A DNA stretch of 64,000 nucleotides from Linnemannia elongata (lineage: Eukaryota > Mortierellomycota > Mortierellomycetes > Mortierellales > Mortierellaceae), in the NCBI GenBank assembly GCA_036320915.1, contig JAXBDG010000023.1:1-64000 (forward strand). The letters are read 5' to 3'. Both the position numbers and the translations under genes were made by a program. The notes below the pieces were generated by a model, which worked only from the letters and a program-made list of their open reading frames with translations, was not told the origin of the DNA and did not search any database. Positions 18,895 through 28,203 of the stretch are shown piece after piece. The stretch's first letter is position 1. Each line of letters begins with the position of its first letter.

Positions 18895-20589
18895 TCAAAC
18901 ATGCTCGCACTTGATATCGTCTATGCCATGTGAGCGAGATTTCCTCACAGCACGAAATGTCATGAACGGAACACCATCAACACTACCAGCTCTCTGTGTA
19001 CCATCAACATGTTCTGCCCGCCATTGTCTCCAAATTTTGCCCAAAGATTTTCCAGCGCGTACCTTTAATCCACACGCTGTGATAAAATGCCACCGATGTT
19101 CACCGCGATATTCCTTGTAACCAGCTGCCACAATGGTATACTCTGTGTCAGGTTCCAAGATTTGGTAGTCTGCCATATATAGCGACACATGAATGGCCTT
19201 CAGGTGTAGTACATTCGTGTCATCGTCCTCGTCATCATACTCGAAGATTTCTGCCAGTGGATTGCTAGTACTTCTATGTCCACGTTTTGGCCAGGCAATC
19301 GAGATATTGTCAACTTCGACAATTCCTACTTTGCAAAACTTACGCGCACCATTAGGCGACGCTTCCCTGGATGGAAACATGCCTTTTTGCGAACCAGGAA
19401 CTAATGTAATGGCAGTACATCCTGGCTCTCGCATATATGTTACTGTATCGCCAATCTCTACGTTGCCTTCGTCGCTTACACTTGCGCTTATGTAGTATAT
19501 AGGTCTATCGTTAAAGGAGTAGTTAGCCAGCAATAACGGGACAATGGCAGGGTCAACCTTCCTCCACATATATCCATACTTCTTGGAGGTAACAGAATTC
19601 CACCAATGGCAATATGCAAACAGTTGCTCCCTTGGAAAATGTACAGCCACCATCGACGTAATGCATTTCGCTCGTTCCTGCCATTGTGCTTCGAAAGAAC
19701 ATTTATATGTGCGGCAATCTTGTAGGAGTGCTTTAACCTCATCCATTTCATCCTGGTATTCCCAGAGGGGTCTCAAAGCCGGACCGTAAAAGGTAAGTTC
19801 AACACGAGTATAGCCATACTTCCTGTATCGTTTGACGCGCTGTGAAAATGTGGTTCCCTTCTCCACCAAGTCCTCCATGCGAGAACCAAGACTGTTTCGC
19901 ACCTCGGCACTCTCCATAACCTGTACAAATTTGTTATACACCTTGTATCGGATATTTTTTGCGTCCTCTGCCGTGTTCCTCCATGAAATGCAGTGGTGCC
20001 CAACTTTGCGTAGATCATCCACAACTTCCATCGTATTGGTTTCTCGAAGGAGTTTCCGCAAGATTGCACGAGTTGTATTGTACTTGCAATCATGGGCGAA
20101 ATCTATGTCGTGCAATACTATAAAACTCTCTTGTAAATGAGGCAAAACATTGGCCAAAATGGGTACCACTTTCTTTGCGCGGGAGTAATCCAGTGACACC
20201 TTTATGGCAATATATCCTGGTGTAAATACTTTTCCATGAAACGATCTTTTATAGCGTCTAAGCATCTGTTCCGAAAAGTATACATCTTCGTCACACTCTC
20301 GTAATTGGCCAGAGTGGGTTAACTTTACAGACTCAACGACCAACTTTGTATGGTTTAACGCATCACGCAGTTCAGCAACGTACTTTCCAATCGCCGTTCC
20401 TTTCGTACTGTCATCGGCGTAATTGTACAAGCCCCAAAACATCATGGAGTCACAGAATAGCTTAGAAAATTTGGCAAACCCAGTTTGTTCCTCGCTGCCT
20501 TCTGGTACGGACTTGAGCGCGCCAACATCGGATAGCAAATGTGCTACCTGATTAAACGTAATGTTGATGAGAGACTCGTGCGAGAGCAT
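18895..20589 (-). CDS. Rep-like protein (element II), possible rolling-circle-type nuclease
   Basis: 564 residues. Conserved blocks shared with 21738-23435 include LHDIDFAHDCKY, IRYKVYNKFVQ (with S/A-D-V-R-x-S-L-G-S-R-M-E-D after it), RVELTFYG, CHWWNS, YSFNDRPIYY and IGW-type/IAWPKR near the C terminus. The order D..h.D, R.Y.K, R.E resembles the core of Rep_trans/plasmid replication initiators. That link is inference from motif order only, since I see no classical HUH pair. No introns or stops. It is convergent with the transposase and codirectional with the small gene. I cannot name the family with certainty. Confidence 0.6.
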   Translation of the reverse strand: MLSHESLINITFNQVAHLLSDVGALKSVPEGSEEQTGFAKFSKLFCDSMMFWGLYNYADDSTKGTAIGKYVAELRDALNHTKLVVESVKLTHSGQLRECDEDVYFSEQMLRRYKRSFHGKVFTPGYIAIKVSLDYSRAKKVVPILANVLPHLQESFIVLHDIDFAHDCKYNTTRAILRKLLRETNTMEVVDDLRKVGHHCISWRNTAEDAKNIRYKVYNKFVQVMESAEVRNSLGSRMEDLVEKGTTFSQRVKRYRKYGYTRVELTFYGPALRPLWEYQDEMDEVKALLQDCRTYKCSFEAQWQERAKCITSMVAVHFPREQLFAYCHWWNSVTSKKYGYMWRKVDPAIVPLLLANYSFNDRPIYYISASVSDEGNVEIGDTVTYMREPGCTAITLVPGSQKGMFPSREASPNGARKFCKVGIVEVDNISIAWPKRGHRSTSNPLAEIFEYDDEDDDTNVLHLKAIHVSLYMADYQILEPDTEYTIVAAGYKEYRGEHRWHFITACGLKVRAGKSLGKIWRQWRAEHVDGTQRAGSVDGVPFMTFRAVRKSRSHGIDDIKCEHV

Positions 20590-20661
20590 TGGTATATATG
20601 ATTTGCCTTTGTAGTTGTTAAATCTGTAATTTAGCTTTTAAAAACGCCACAATGTGGCCTC

Positions 20662-20928
20662 TCACTTCTTTCTACGCATGTATTCGCCAGCTGCCTTCTC
20701 AGTGAGCAATCCATCTTCGCGTATTTTCTCACGGATGGCCTGATACGATGCTTCAAGTAATTTCTTTATACCGTCAGTGCCGAATGTTGTGGCATCTTGT
20801 GGAAAGAGTTTGCGATGGTAATCCAGGAATTCATCCAAGTAGACAAACATGCACATCTCCAGCTTTTTGTCATAGATAAAATCAGCAACAACATCTTGCT
20901 GGCGTGATTTAGTTAAACGTGTTGACAT
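20662..20928 (-). CDS. Small helical protein (element II)
   Basis: 88 residues starting MSTRLTKSRQQDVVADF and homologous to 12379-12648 and 21422-21703 (CMFVYLDEF, LLTEKAAGEYM). It is 72 bp upstream of the Rep-like gene, with a TTTTAAAAA palindrome between them. The conserved pairing with the Rep-like gene in three elements supports a real gene. Function unknown. Confidence 0.6.
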   Translation of the reverse strand: MSTRLTKSRQQDVVADFIYDKKLEMCMFVYLDEFLDYHRKLFPQDATTFGTDGIKKLLEASYQAIREKIREDGLLTEKAAGEYMRRKK

Positions 20929-20954
20929 GATGAATGGGTGAGTGATGATTTATG

Positions 20955-21330
20955 CAGGACAGCGGTTTAACTATGCATGATAACGTCAATTACACCCTTG
21001 ATAATGCCTGGTGTGGAACGTTTTTACAAGAGTGCGTATGTGTAATGGAAAAGGCTGTAGGTGGGGGGTCAGACCATCGGCCGTTCTGAAACTACACCCC
21101 CCCTTTACGCCTTGATTTAAGCTAGCTGTGAACAAATGTAAATACGTTCAGCACTCTTTCGTTACCATTTCTTTTTCCATTACAACTGGACATTATGGTC
21201 TATTATGGATGTCTATCTTTTATTCCTACAGTCTTTTTAAAATCTACAACCCTTTGTATCACCACCAGTTCATACAACATCTGTGGATATTTAATGGGTT
21301 ATACGACCATTTGGACCCTGGACGATTCCC
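20955..21330. repeat. Right inverted repeat of element II
   Basis: Complement of 17200-17575, ending CGATTCCC at 21330, then ATT. One small difference near the inner half (GATTTAAGCTAGCTG versus the AGTTAAATC arrangement on the left) shows slight divergence. Confidence 0.88.
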
Positions 21331-21421
21331 ATTGCCGATGACCTACGGTATATGCATGATGTAAAGGTAACGAATGACAAATCGGCGGTATGGTAGACAA
21401 GGTGCCCCAAAGACAACAACA

Positions 21422-21703
21422 ATGCCTATTCCGCTTACACATAAATCTTTGCAACAGGATGTCGTCGCTGAATTTATTACGGACCATCGCTTAGAGACCT
21501 GTATGTATGTGTACCTTGATGCATTCGTGGATATTCACCGCGCTAAATCTCCTGACTTTGGTGAAACCTGGTGTCCACATACTATCTACTCGATGTTGGA
21601 AAAGGTATACAAGGGTATCCGACGTGAACTCTCTGAGAAAGGACTGTTGACCAACGAAGCTGCTGGTGAGTACCTTATGCGCACTGAGTTGAAGGCCACC
21701 TAA
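21422..21703 (+). CDS. Small helical protein (element III)
   Basis: 93 residues from the ATG at 21422, chosen because homologues start at the same place; 16 extra upstream codons are open but unconserved. It shares LQQDVVAEF, CMYVYLDAF and LLTNEAAGEYLM with the element IV and II copies. It precedes the Rep-like gene with a TTTTTAAAAA palindrome between. No known family. Confidence 0.6.
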   Translation: MPIPLTHKSLQQDVVAEFITDHRLETCMYVYLDAFVDIHRAKSPDFGETWCPHTIYSMLEKVYKGIRRELSEKGLLTNEAAGEYLMRTELKAT

Positions 21704-21737
21704 GGGAGTTTTTAAAAAGCAAGAATCTATTAACAAC

Positions 21738-23435
21738 ATGTCACGGTCAAAGGAAGCTATCATCAACGAGATCCTCAATAAGTACACGCACAACCTTGCC
21801 GACGTTGGCAAATGTGTACATCCCCTTGGTCGTCTTGGAGGTACCAAACGCAAGGGGTTCACACGGTTCTCCAAGATGTTCTGTGATAGTATGGTTTTTT
21901 GGGCTCCGGTCAACTATGCCGATGAAAAGGTCAAGGGCAAGTCCATTGGCAAATATATGGCTGACTTACGTGAGGCATTTGGCAAGGCGGATCTACCTTA
22001 CGATTCCATCAAGTCGCTGCATAGTGGCACTCTGTTGGACGAAGAGTATATCCCTGCTGACATCCAAACCGCACATGCACAAGAGCACAGCAATGGACCA
22101 TACTCTGCCGGATTTGTCTCTATCAAGGTGTCTCTATACCACTGCCGTGCCAAAAAGGTGGTAATGGCCATGGCTGTCATCCTGCCTATCCTTCGGAAGC
22201 GGTACCTTGTCCTGCATGACATCGACATGACCCATGACTGCAGGTATGTATCAACTCGGACCTATTTGGAGAGGCACTTGAAGGCTAAGGGTATTTCAAC
22301 GATAGTCAACGATCGCGGACGGGTGGGTGACCACTGTGTGACCTGGTTTGCATCTGCAGACAATGCCCAAAATATCAGGTGCAAGGTCTATAACAAGCTG
22401 GTCCAGATGCTCGAAAGCGCGGATGTGCGAAAGAGTCTCGGTTCAAGGATGGAGGATATAGTTGCCAATCCAGATGAGAAGTTCACCAGGACTCTATTGC
22501 GCCATAGGGATCATGGCCTTTCACGGCTGGAGCTAACCTTTTATGGCTCAAGGCTGCACCCTTTGGCGGTATACCAAGATAAGATGGATGATGCGCGTAG
22601 GCTTTTGGACGGCTGCACCACGTTTGACTACAGCTATGAACAGCACTGGATAGAACGTGCTGAGCTTATAAAGGCCATGGTCGCGGTGTATATCCCTGGA
22701 AGCAAGGTCTTTGCATACTGCCACTGGTGGAACTCTACAACCCGCAAGAAGTACGGTTATATGTGGTCCAAAGTTTCAGCACCGCTTGCCATGCACCTGG
22801 TTGCCAACTACTCGTTCAACGACCGTCCCATCTACTATGTGGAGGCCAAAGTTAGCGAGAATGGTACAGTGGAGGTCATCAAGGAGAAGATGTATGAGAG
22901 AGAGCCAGGCTGCACGGCCAAAACATTGGTACCAGGTGGTTCCAAGGGTATGTTCCCCTCATACGCACTGTTCGACCGCGAAGTATATAAGTTTGCCGAC
23001 ATGGGTATTGTATCTGTGGACAACATCCGCATTGGATGGCCAAAGAGGCGACACCACAAGGAGAGTGCACCGTTAGCTGTCCTTGTGGAGCGCAGATCCG
23101 ATGATGGGCAGTATGTTAAGCATATGCAGAGTATACATTCATCCGCCTTTGGAACCGGCTACAATGTGCTTGAGCCAGGTCGCATATATACCATTGCTGC
23201 AGCAGGCTTAAAGAAGTTTCGCGGGACTTTGTACTGGCATATAATTATGGACTGTGGGACCAGAGTTAGAGCCGGTAAGTCCCTCTGTAACCTGTGGGAA
23301 AGGTGGCGGGGAAAATATAGGGGAACGAATGGCCAAGTAAGAATCCACCATGTGCCAAAGATGACCTTCCTTGCAGAACGCATAGTCCGCTCCAAAGGCA
23401 CGAACGACATGAAGTGTAAGCTGGTCCAGGAGTAA
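21738..23435 (+). CDS. Rep-like protein (element III), possible rolling-circle-type nuclease
   Basis: 565 residues. Motifs: HDIDMTHDC (160-168), RCKVYNK (214-220), SRLELTFYG (262-270), CHWWNS (~329), SFNDRPIYY (~358), and IGWPKR about 70 residues later. It diverges considerably from the element II protein yet keeps these blocks, which suggests selection on function. It is convergent with the DDE gene, separated by 52 bp with a TTTTTAAAAA palindrome. The resemblance to Rep_trans initiators is by motif order and is tentative. If right, one transposon would encode both a DDE enzyme and a replication-type nuclease. Confidence 0.6.
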   Translation: MSRSKEAIINEILNKYTHNLADVGKCVHPLGRLGGTKRKGFTRFSKMFCDSMVFWAPVNYADEKVKGKSIGKYMADLREAFGKADLPYDSIKSLHSGTLLDEEYIPADIQTAHAQEHSNGPYSAGFVSIKVSLYHCRAKKVVMAMAVILPILRKRYLVLHDIDMTHDCRYVSTRTYLERHLKAKGISTIVNDRGRVGDHCVTWFASADNAQNIRCKVYNKLVQMLESADVRKSLGSRMEDIVANPDEKFTRTLLRHRDHGLSRLELTFYGSRLHPLAVYQDKMDDARRLLDGCTTFDYSYEQHWIERAELIKAMVAVYIPGSKVFAYCHWWNSTTRKKYGYMWSKVSAPLAMHLVANYSFNDRPIYYVEAKVSENGTVEVIKEKMYEREPGCTAKTLVPGGSKGMFPSYALFDREVYKFADMGIVSVDNIRIGWPKRRHHKESAPLAVLVERRSDDGQYVKHMQSIHSSAFGTGYNVLEPGRIYTIAAAGLKKFRGTLYWHIIMDCGTRVRAGKSLCNLWERWRGKYRGTNGQVRIHHVPKMTFLAERIVRSKGTNDMKCKLVQE

Positions 23436-23487
23436 CGTAAGGTAAGGTTTTTAAAAACTTGGTACATGCTGCCACAAAAATCAGGCC

Positions 23488-24696
23488 CTACAGTTCCTCG
23501 TCATCCTCCGACATGTCCATTCCCAAGAACGCGTTCTGGAGTTCCTGTAGTTCAGATCCGTTCTGTAGCCTATTTTGGACAGTCTCTACCTCGGAGTTCT
23601 GCAGGACAGGCTTATTGGTGGTTGGATAGTCGAATCCATCCTCTATCCATTCCATATGGTGGGGTAGTATATCCAGGCTGAGGTTGTTGGACATATTACG
23701 TACATTTAGCAGCAGAAAGCACAACCGCAACATCATGTTAACCTCCCTCTTGTCGGTGGTACGGATGGCGTCTTTATGGTTGAACTTGGCAAAGGTGGAT
23801 CCGAGCTCACCAAAGGTATTTTCAACCATAGACCTGAATCCTCCGAACATCGTATTAAAGGTAGCCTCATCCTCATCCAAGGGCTGTCCAGTGCGCTTAC
23901 GTATGGGAAAACAAAAGTTGCGAATATCCAGGGTGTCCTCTTTCTCCAGGAGCTTGGGTATATGCAGTGGGTATCCACCATCAAGGCCAATGCAGTCCAC
24001 CTCATGAATCCTTTTGGCCACACCCATGTCAACCAGCATGGTACCATCGTTGTGTTTCTTACATGACTCGGACTTGGACACAAAGACCACCATGTTGTTG
24101 ACGTCTATGCATACTTGTGTGCGGAGGCCTGACTTCCTGAACTTAAAGCTGTACATCTCCGACTTTAACTCCCCGTAGGTTGCCCGTGTGTCATGGCCAT
24201 CCAGCAGCAGTGTTACATGCTTGAACATCTTTGGGTTACTCCATCTGGCCGATCGCATGCGTATCTCTGGAGTGGAAAACATGGTTGAGAAGCACCTTGC
24301 CATTTCCTTGTTGAACAGGCTCCTTTCCTCCTTGAAGAACGTGCGGAAGATCTCGTAGAAGGATGACCGGGGCATGAACACCGACATGGACTCCATGGAT
24401 TCTCCAGAGACAAAAAAGTATAAGAAGGCAATACCCTTTTCAAGTGCCTTATACGGACCGGGGAAGTATACTTTACTCCACAGGACCGTCAGGAAGAAGT
24501 ACACCGCAACAGCCCCCAGCTTGGACATAACCGCTAATTTCATGTGACGCATACCCTTGATGACCTTGAACTCAGACCGGTGTGCCCTACGAGTTTTTGG
24601 GTACATTGGCCAGGGATCATCCAAGAAGGTCCACTCCTCCTGAATAATCGCCCTGAACAAATCTTGAAGTTTTTCAGGAACGTTGCCGCTTGACAT
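23488..24696 (-). CDS. DDE transposase (element III)
   Basis: 402 residues from the ATG at 24696 (MSSGNVPEKL), aligned with the element II start; the frame is open 15 codons further upstream. Catalytic residues are D166 (LDGHDTRATYG), D239 (LDGGY) and E292 (FRSMVENTFGEL). HTH-like segment KGIAFLYFFVSGESMESM. Acidic C terminus (MDMSEDDEEL). Intact. It sits just inside the right inverted repeat. Confidence 0.83.
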   Translation of the reverse strand: MSSGNVPEKLQDLFRAIIQEEWTFLDDPWPMYPKTRRAHRSEFKVIKGMRHMKLAVMSKLGAVAVYFFLTVLWSKVYFPGPYKALEKGIAFLYFFVSGESMESMSVFMPRSSFYEIFRTFFKEERSLFNKEMARCFSTMFSTPEIRMRSARWSNPKMFKHVTLLLDGHDTRATYGELKSEMYSFKFRKSGLRTQVCIDVNNMVVFVSKSESCKKHNDGTMLVDMGVAKRIHEVDCIGLDGGYPLHIPKLLEKEDTLDIRNFCFPIRKRTGQPLDEDEATFNTMFGGFRSMVENTFGELGSTFAKFNHKDAIRTTDKREVNMMLRLCFLLLNVRNMSNNLSLDILPHHMEWIEDGFDYPTTNKPVLQNSEVETVQNRLQNGSELQELQNAFLGMDMSEDDEEL

Positions 24697-24786
24697 ATTT
24701 GTTTTGTATATCCTGTATTTACCTGGTCTACCATACCGCATTTGTCATTCGTTACCTTTACATCATGCATATACCGTAGGTCATCG

Positions 24787-25031
24787 GCAATGGATAACAC
24801 CAAAGGGGGGTTGAGGGCATCAGCCAGAGTAAAGCTACAACCCCCCCTTCGAGGTCTTTCATGCAGCACAACCTCCCAGAGCCTACTTCTTTTACCTAGA
24901 ACTACTGTACGCTCCCCTCTATCCCAAACTCATCCATCCCCGGTACCGCCTTTTTAAAACATATGGTAATCTATGCAGCATACTCTCACACACCTTGAAG
25001 CGCCTATCTATACTAGTCCCGGATGACTCCC
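24787..25031. repeat. Right inverted repeat of element III
   Basis: Complement of 12770-13012. It continues inward past the point where element II broke the left copy, so it shows the pre-insertion target (…ATCCATTGCCGATG… on the complement). It ends GGATGACTCCC, then TTT. Confidence 0.85.
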
Positions 25032-25629
25032 TTTGGTAGGCAGTCCTGTTCCCGCAGAGAGAGTAGACAGGGCTTTGCAAAGTTTTCCAAGATGTTTTGC
25101 GACAGCTTGGTTATGTGGGGACTCTACAATACCTTGTCTGAGGACACCAAGGGAGTAACCATTGGGAAGTACATGGCAGAGTTGCGTGAGCTTTGTAGTA
25201 GGCACTCCTTGCCCTGTGACTCTATTAAGATGGTTACTACGGGTACAAATATCGGCGAGGAGTATTTCTCAGAGGACATGAAGGAAGCGTACGCCGCAGA
25301 GTTTGCTGGACAGTCCCTCCACATGGGGTACATTGCCATTAAGATGTCCCTGAAACAGTGCCGAGCAAAGAGGGCTGTGTTGGCATTGTCACCCATGCTG
25401 GAGACCCTCAGAAGCAAGCATATGGTACTTCATGACATAGACATGACCCGCGACTGCCGATATGTCACAGAACGTCGTCTTGTTGAGCAACATCTGTTGC
25501 GGAATGGTATCACCACAGTCATCAAGGACCGTAGTCGTGTGGGTGACCATTGTATCTCCTGGATGGGCAGTTCAGATGACACCAAGAACATCCGCTACAA
25601 GGTCTACAACAAGTTTGTACAGATCCTAG
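25032..25629 (+). pseudogene. Rep-like gene of element IV, middle fragment
   Basis: Continues the frame of 12701-12769 once element III and one TTT are removed (NLADF then GRQSCSRRES...). It encodes the conserved HDIDMTRDCRY and IRYKVYNKFVQ blocks and is then cut by the I3 terminal repeat. The 3' half is missing: what follows I3 is DDE sequence instead. Confidence 0.82.
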
Positions 25630-26125
25630 GGGGAATATTTTAGGCTAGCTCATACTATTGCATATCTTGTATATTTTTAAAAACATCAAGGTCATCAACA
25701 AGCAGGATTCATGGTGGAATCAAGTCATGGTGAGCAGGTATACTATAGCAATCCCTGTTGAGACTAGATGATGTCCACACGAAATCTCTGTTCGCTCTCC
25801 GTGTTATCACAGTGGAGGGCATCGTGGACTGTGGAGGGAAAGATCACGGGTGGTCTACATCTTGTGTGTAGCCTTCAAGAGTATGAAGCAACATTTATTT
25901 CTAATTGCTGACATTCAAGACGTGAAGCAACGAAACATGAGCAGATTATTCGCAATGTAATATCATCGACAGGCTAGAGTATAAAAGTTTGGTGCAGGTG
26001 CTCTGCATGTAACTTGTACTTGGAGATTAGAACCAGGCGATAAATACAAGTGGAAGCTAATGCGCAAGGTATATTCCTTGTTTTTTAAAAGTCTATGCTG
26101 TATATCTTATGCTTGGATGGTCGCC
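25630..26125 (+). repeat. Left terminal direct repeat of I3
   Basis: 496 bp of the I2 sequence type (GAGCAGG, GTGAAGC, CAGGCGATA). It is preceded by one extra G, giving five G at the border. Confidence 0.9.
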
Positions 26126-26151
26126 TAGTAAAGGTTTTATTTAAAAAGGTT

Positions 26152-28065
26152 TTATGGCTCATCGTCAGCCTCCAATGTTACCTTACGTCTGACCAAGGGA
26201 GGGTCCTCGTTGATAGTCTCCAAGGGAGGTGTTATCGAGGGCTTCTTCCCTGGTTTCACCAAGAGTTTTCGGACGACATATTTTTGCATCGTCCTTATGA
26301 GGAATGCGGAATCGTCATCATACTTGCTATCATAGCTATCCGATTGTTCGTCATCCAAACAGGTATCAGCTATGGGAGAATTCTTGTGCAAGCTACTTAT
26401 GAGGAATGCGGAATCGTCATCATACTCGCTATCATAGCTATCCGATTGTTCGTCATCCAAACAGTTATCAGCTATGGGAGAAATCTTGTGCAAGCTACTT
26501 ATGAGGAATGCGGAATCGTCATCATAGTTGCTATCATAGCTATCCGATTGTTCTTCATCTAAGCAGTTGTCAGCTATGTTATCTGCTTGTTTCTGTTGTG
26601 GGCAAGGCTTATACTCTTCTGGCACAAGTCCCATAATAAAAAGTTCCTCCTTGTCTTGAAGAGTCATCGTACCCATATACCATTCATCTGGACGTGAGAG
26701 TTGTTCCTTTGTTACCAACTTAACAACTAAATCCTCTTTACGCTTTTTCAGAGGATATCTACCTCTAATACAAATGTCATATGTGTATTCTAGGTTGTCT
26801 GCCAAAGGAAACGTTTCCCATGTAACATTCTTTTTGCTTACATGATTGGATGCTTGAGTATGATGCAATGTGCAATATTCACCCTTGGCAACAGGCTTTG
26901 TGCACTTTGCGCCTGGTTTAGTAAAACCCTTGCATATGCTCGTAGGCTTGGGCTTTTTATTTCCTTTCACCAACTTTTCCGCCTCAAATTCTTCAGATGA
27001 TTCGTTGGAACCATCGGATTCCTTATCTTCAGATGATTCGTTGGAACCATCGGATTCCTTATCTTCAGATGCCTCTTTGTCGTCGGATTCCTCATCGGAC
27101 TCATCTGGGAATATCTTTTGGTTCTCCGCCTTTGTTGTTTGACGCAGACCCATCTTCTCGAGAATACGACTTTCTTTGCTTGTCAAGTCTTGGAAAACTG
27201 TATCATCTGCGGACAAGTTCTTTGCTGTATACAAATGGTGGTAAGCGTCTTTTTTTCGCAACTTCAAGATGTGTTTACCATTTACTGTAAAGTTTCTGGC
27301 ATACTCAAGGTTATCGTTGAATGGACACTTGACCCATTTTCCCTTCTTTGCAGATGGTACTTTCTTCTTGGACGTAATGTCAAACACCTTTGAGCTTAGC
27401 GGCAATGCGCCATAACTGGACTCTCTATCAGATACATTCTCATCCTCTTCCTCCTCAGAGTTGATATCCTCTAGAGTGTGTGACTGCCGCGATTCTTTAA
27501 CCTTGGACTTCATGTGTGGTGTGTCATCCTCTGAAGAATCATCAGCATCTGTATCAACAAGCTCAGGAGTACGAGATTTCTTTGCTTTTTTCTTGGGAAT
27601 CTCGGCCTCCGTAGAGTCATCAGCGTCTGAATCCACAGGAGTGTGACGATTCTTTGTCTTTTTAGCATCACGTTTGACCTTCTTGGCAGGTCTCTCATCT
27701 TCGTTGCTTGTGGATACCTTCGTGCTCCTCTTTACATGCCTCCCTGCTTGGTCGAGATGTCGATTGCAGTGTGTTTCACCTGCCTTTGCAACAGAACGGC
27801 ATTTAACGCCACTGATGTTGTTTCCCTGGCACTTGCGATCAGGATCATGAATATAACAACACATGCCCTCATCATCTACTTTCTTCATGCAAATGCGCTC
27901 GGACGAGATACATTTAGCCTCGCAAAAATAGTGCTTTTGCACATTGTCGTCGTCAGCAAGTGCTTTGATAATCCTCTTGACTTGCTTTTTCTTTAACTCT
28001 ACCCCCGTAAAGTCGCAAAACAGCTTGGCGGCTTTGGAGACAATCTCGGTCAACTGGACGTACAT
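26152..28065 (-). CDS. Acidic Cys-rich repeat protein (I3)
   Basis: 637 residues, nearly identical to the I2 protein but with three rather than four ~34-residue acidic repeats, which accounts for the 34-residue length difference. Both C-G-C-C-H zinc-binding motifs are intact. The start at 28065 matches the other copies. Repeat-number change between close copies indicates slippage or unequal exchange in the 102-bp unit. Confidence 0.75.
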   Translation of the reverse strand: MYVQLTEIVSKAAKLFCDFTGVELKKKQVKRIIKALADDDNVQKHYFCEAKCISSERICMKKVDDEGMCCYIHDPDRKCQGNNISGVKCRSVAKAGETHCNRHLDQAGRHVKRSTKVSTSNEDERPAKKVKRDAKKTKNRHTPVDSDADDSTEAEIPKKKAKKSRTPELVDTDADDSSEDDTPHMKSKVKESRQSHTLEDINSEEEEDENVSDRESSYGALPLSSKVFDITSKKKVPSAKKGKWVKCPFNDNLEYARNFTVNGKHILKLRKKDAYHHLYTAKNLSADDTVFQDLTSKESRILEKMGLRQTTKAENQKIFPDESDEESDDKEASEDKESDGSNESSEDKESDGSNESSEEFEAEKLVKGNKKPKPTSICKGFTKPGAKCTKPVAKGEYCTLHHTQASNHVSKKNVTWETFPLADNLEYTYDICIRGRYPLKKRKEDLVVKLVTKEQLSRPDEWYMGTMTLQDKEELFIMGLVPEEYKPCPQQKQADNIADNCLDEEQSDSYDSNYDDDSAFLISSLHKISPIADNCLDDEQSDSYDSEYDDDSAFLISSLHKNSPIADTCLDDEQSDSYDSKYDDDSAFLIRTMQKYVVRKLLVKPGKKPSITPPLETINEDPPLVRRKVTLEADDEP

Positions 28066-28203
28066 GCTTATAGTTGTTATCGGAAAATTGGAAGAAATAA
28101 AATATCTGTTAGATATCCCTACAGCAACAAGACGAGTAGCATCTAAGCACTTTTTTAAAAAAAACTAAAAGGCATCATCCTTGTGCATATTTGTAAAAAG
28201 TTC

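Larger units (their letters stand above)
13013..21330. mobile_element. Element II: DDE plus Rep-like transposon with a triplicated left end and a Crypton inside
   Basis: Starts GGGAATCG at 13013 and ends CGATTCCC at 21330, with ATT on both sides (13010-13012, 21331-21333). The uninterrupted target is visible in the right repeat of element III (complement near 24787-24800). The core element is 17200-21330 (4131 bp, inverted repeats ~375 bp). To its left are two extra tandem ~393-bp end units (13013-13405 and 13406-17199, the latter split by the Crypton). The genes are DDE (+), Rep-like (-) and small protein (-). Confidence 0.88.
12770..25031. mobile_element. Element III: DDE plus Rep-like transposon with inverted repeats, interrupted by II
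   Basis: The ends are inverted: GGGAGTCATCCGGGACTAG at 12770 and its complement ending at 25031, extending about 240-270 bp inward. TTT flanks both ends (12767-12769, 25032-25034), and removing the element restores the frame of the element IV Rep-like gene. The genes are small protein (+), Rep-like (+) and DDE (-), all apparently intact. Without element II it is about 3.9 kb. Element II sits inside the left inverted repeat. Confidence 0.88.

Noticed and set aside
12767..25036. CTTTG as a 5-bp target duplication for element III
   Set aside because: The ends extend to GGGAGTC/GACTCCC, so the duplicated part is TTT. The extra matching C and G are explained by the element ends and restore the same frame.
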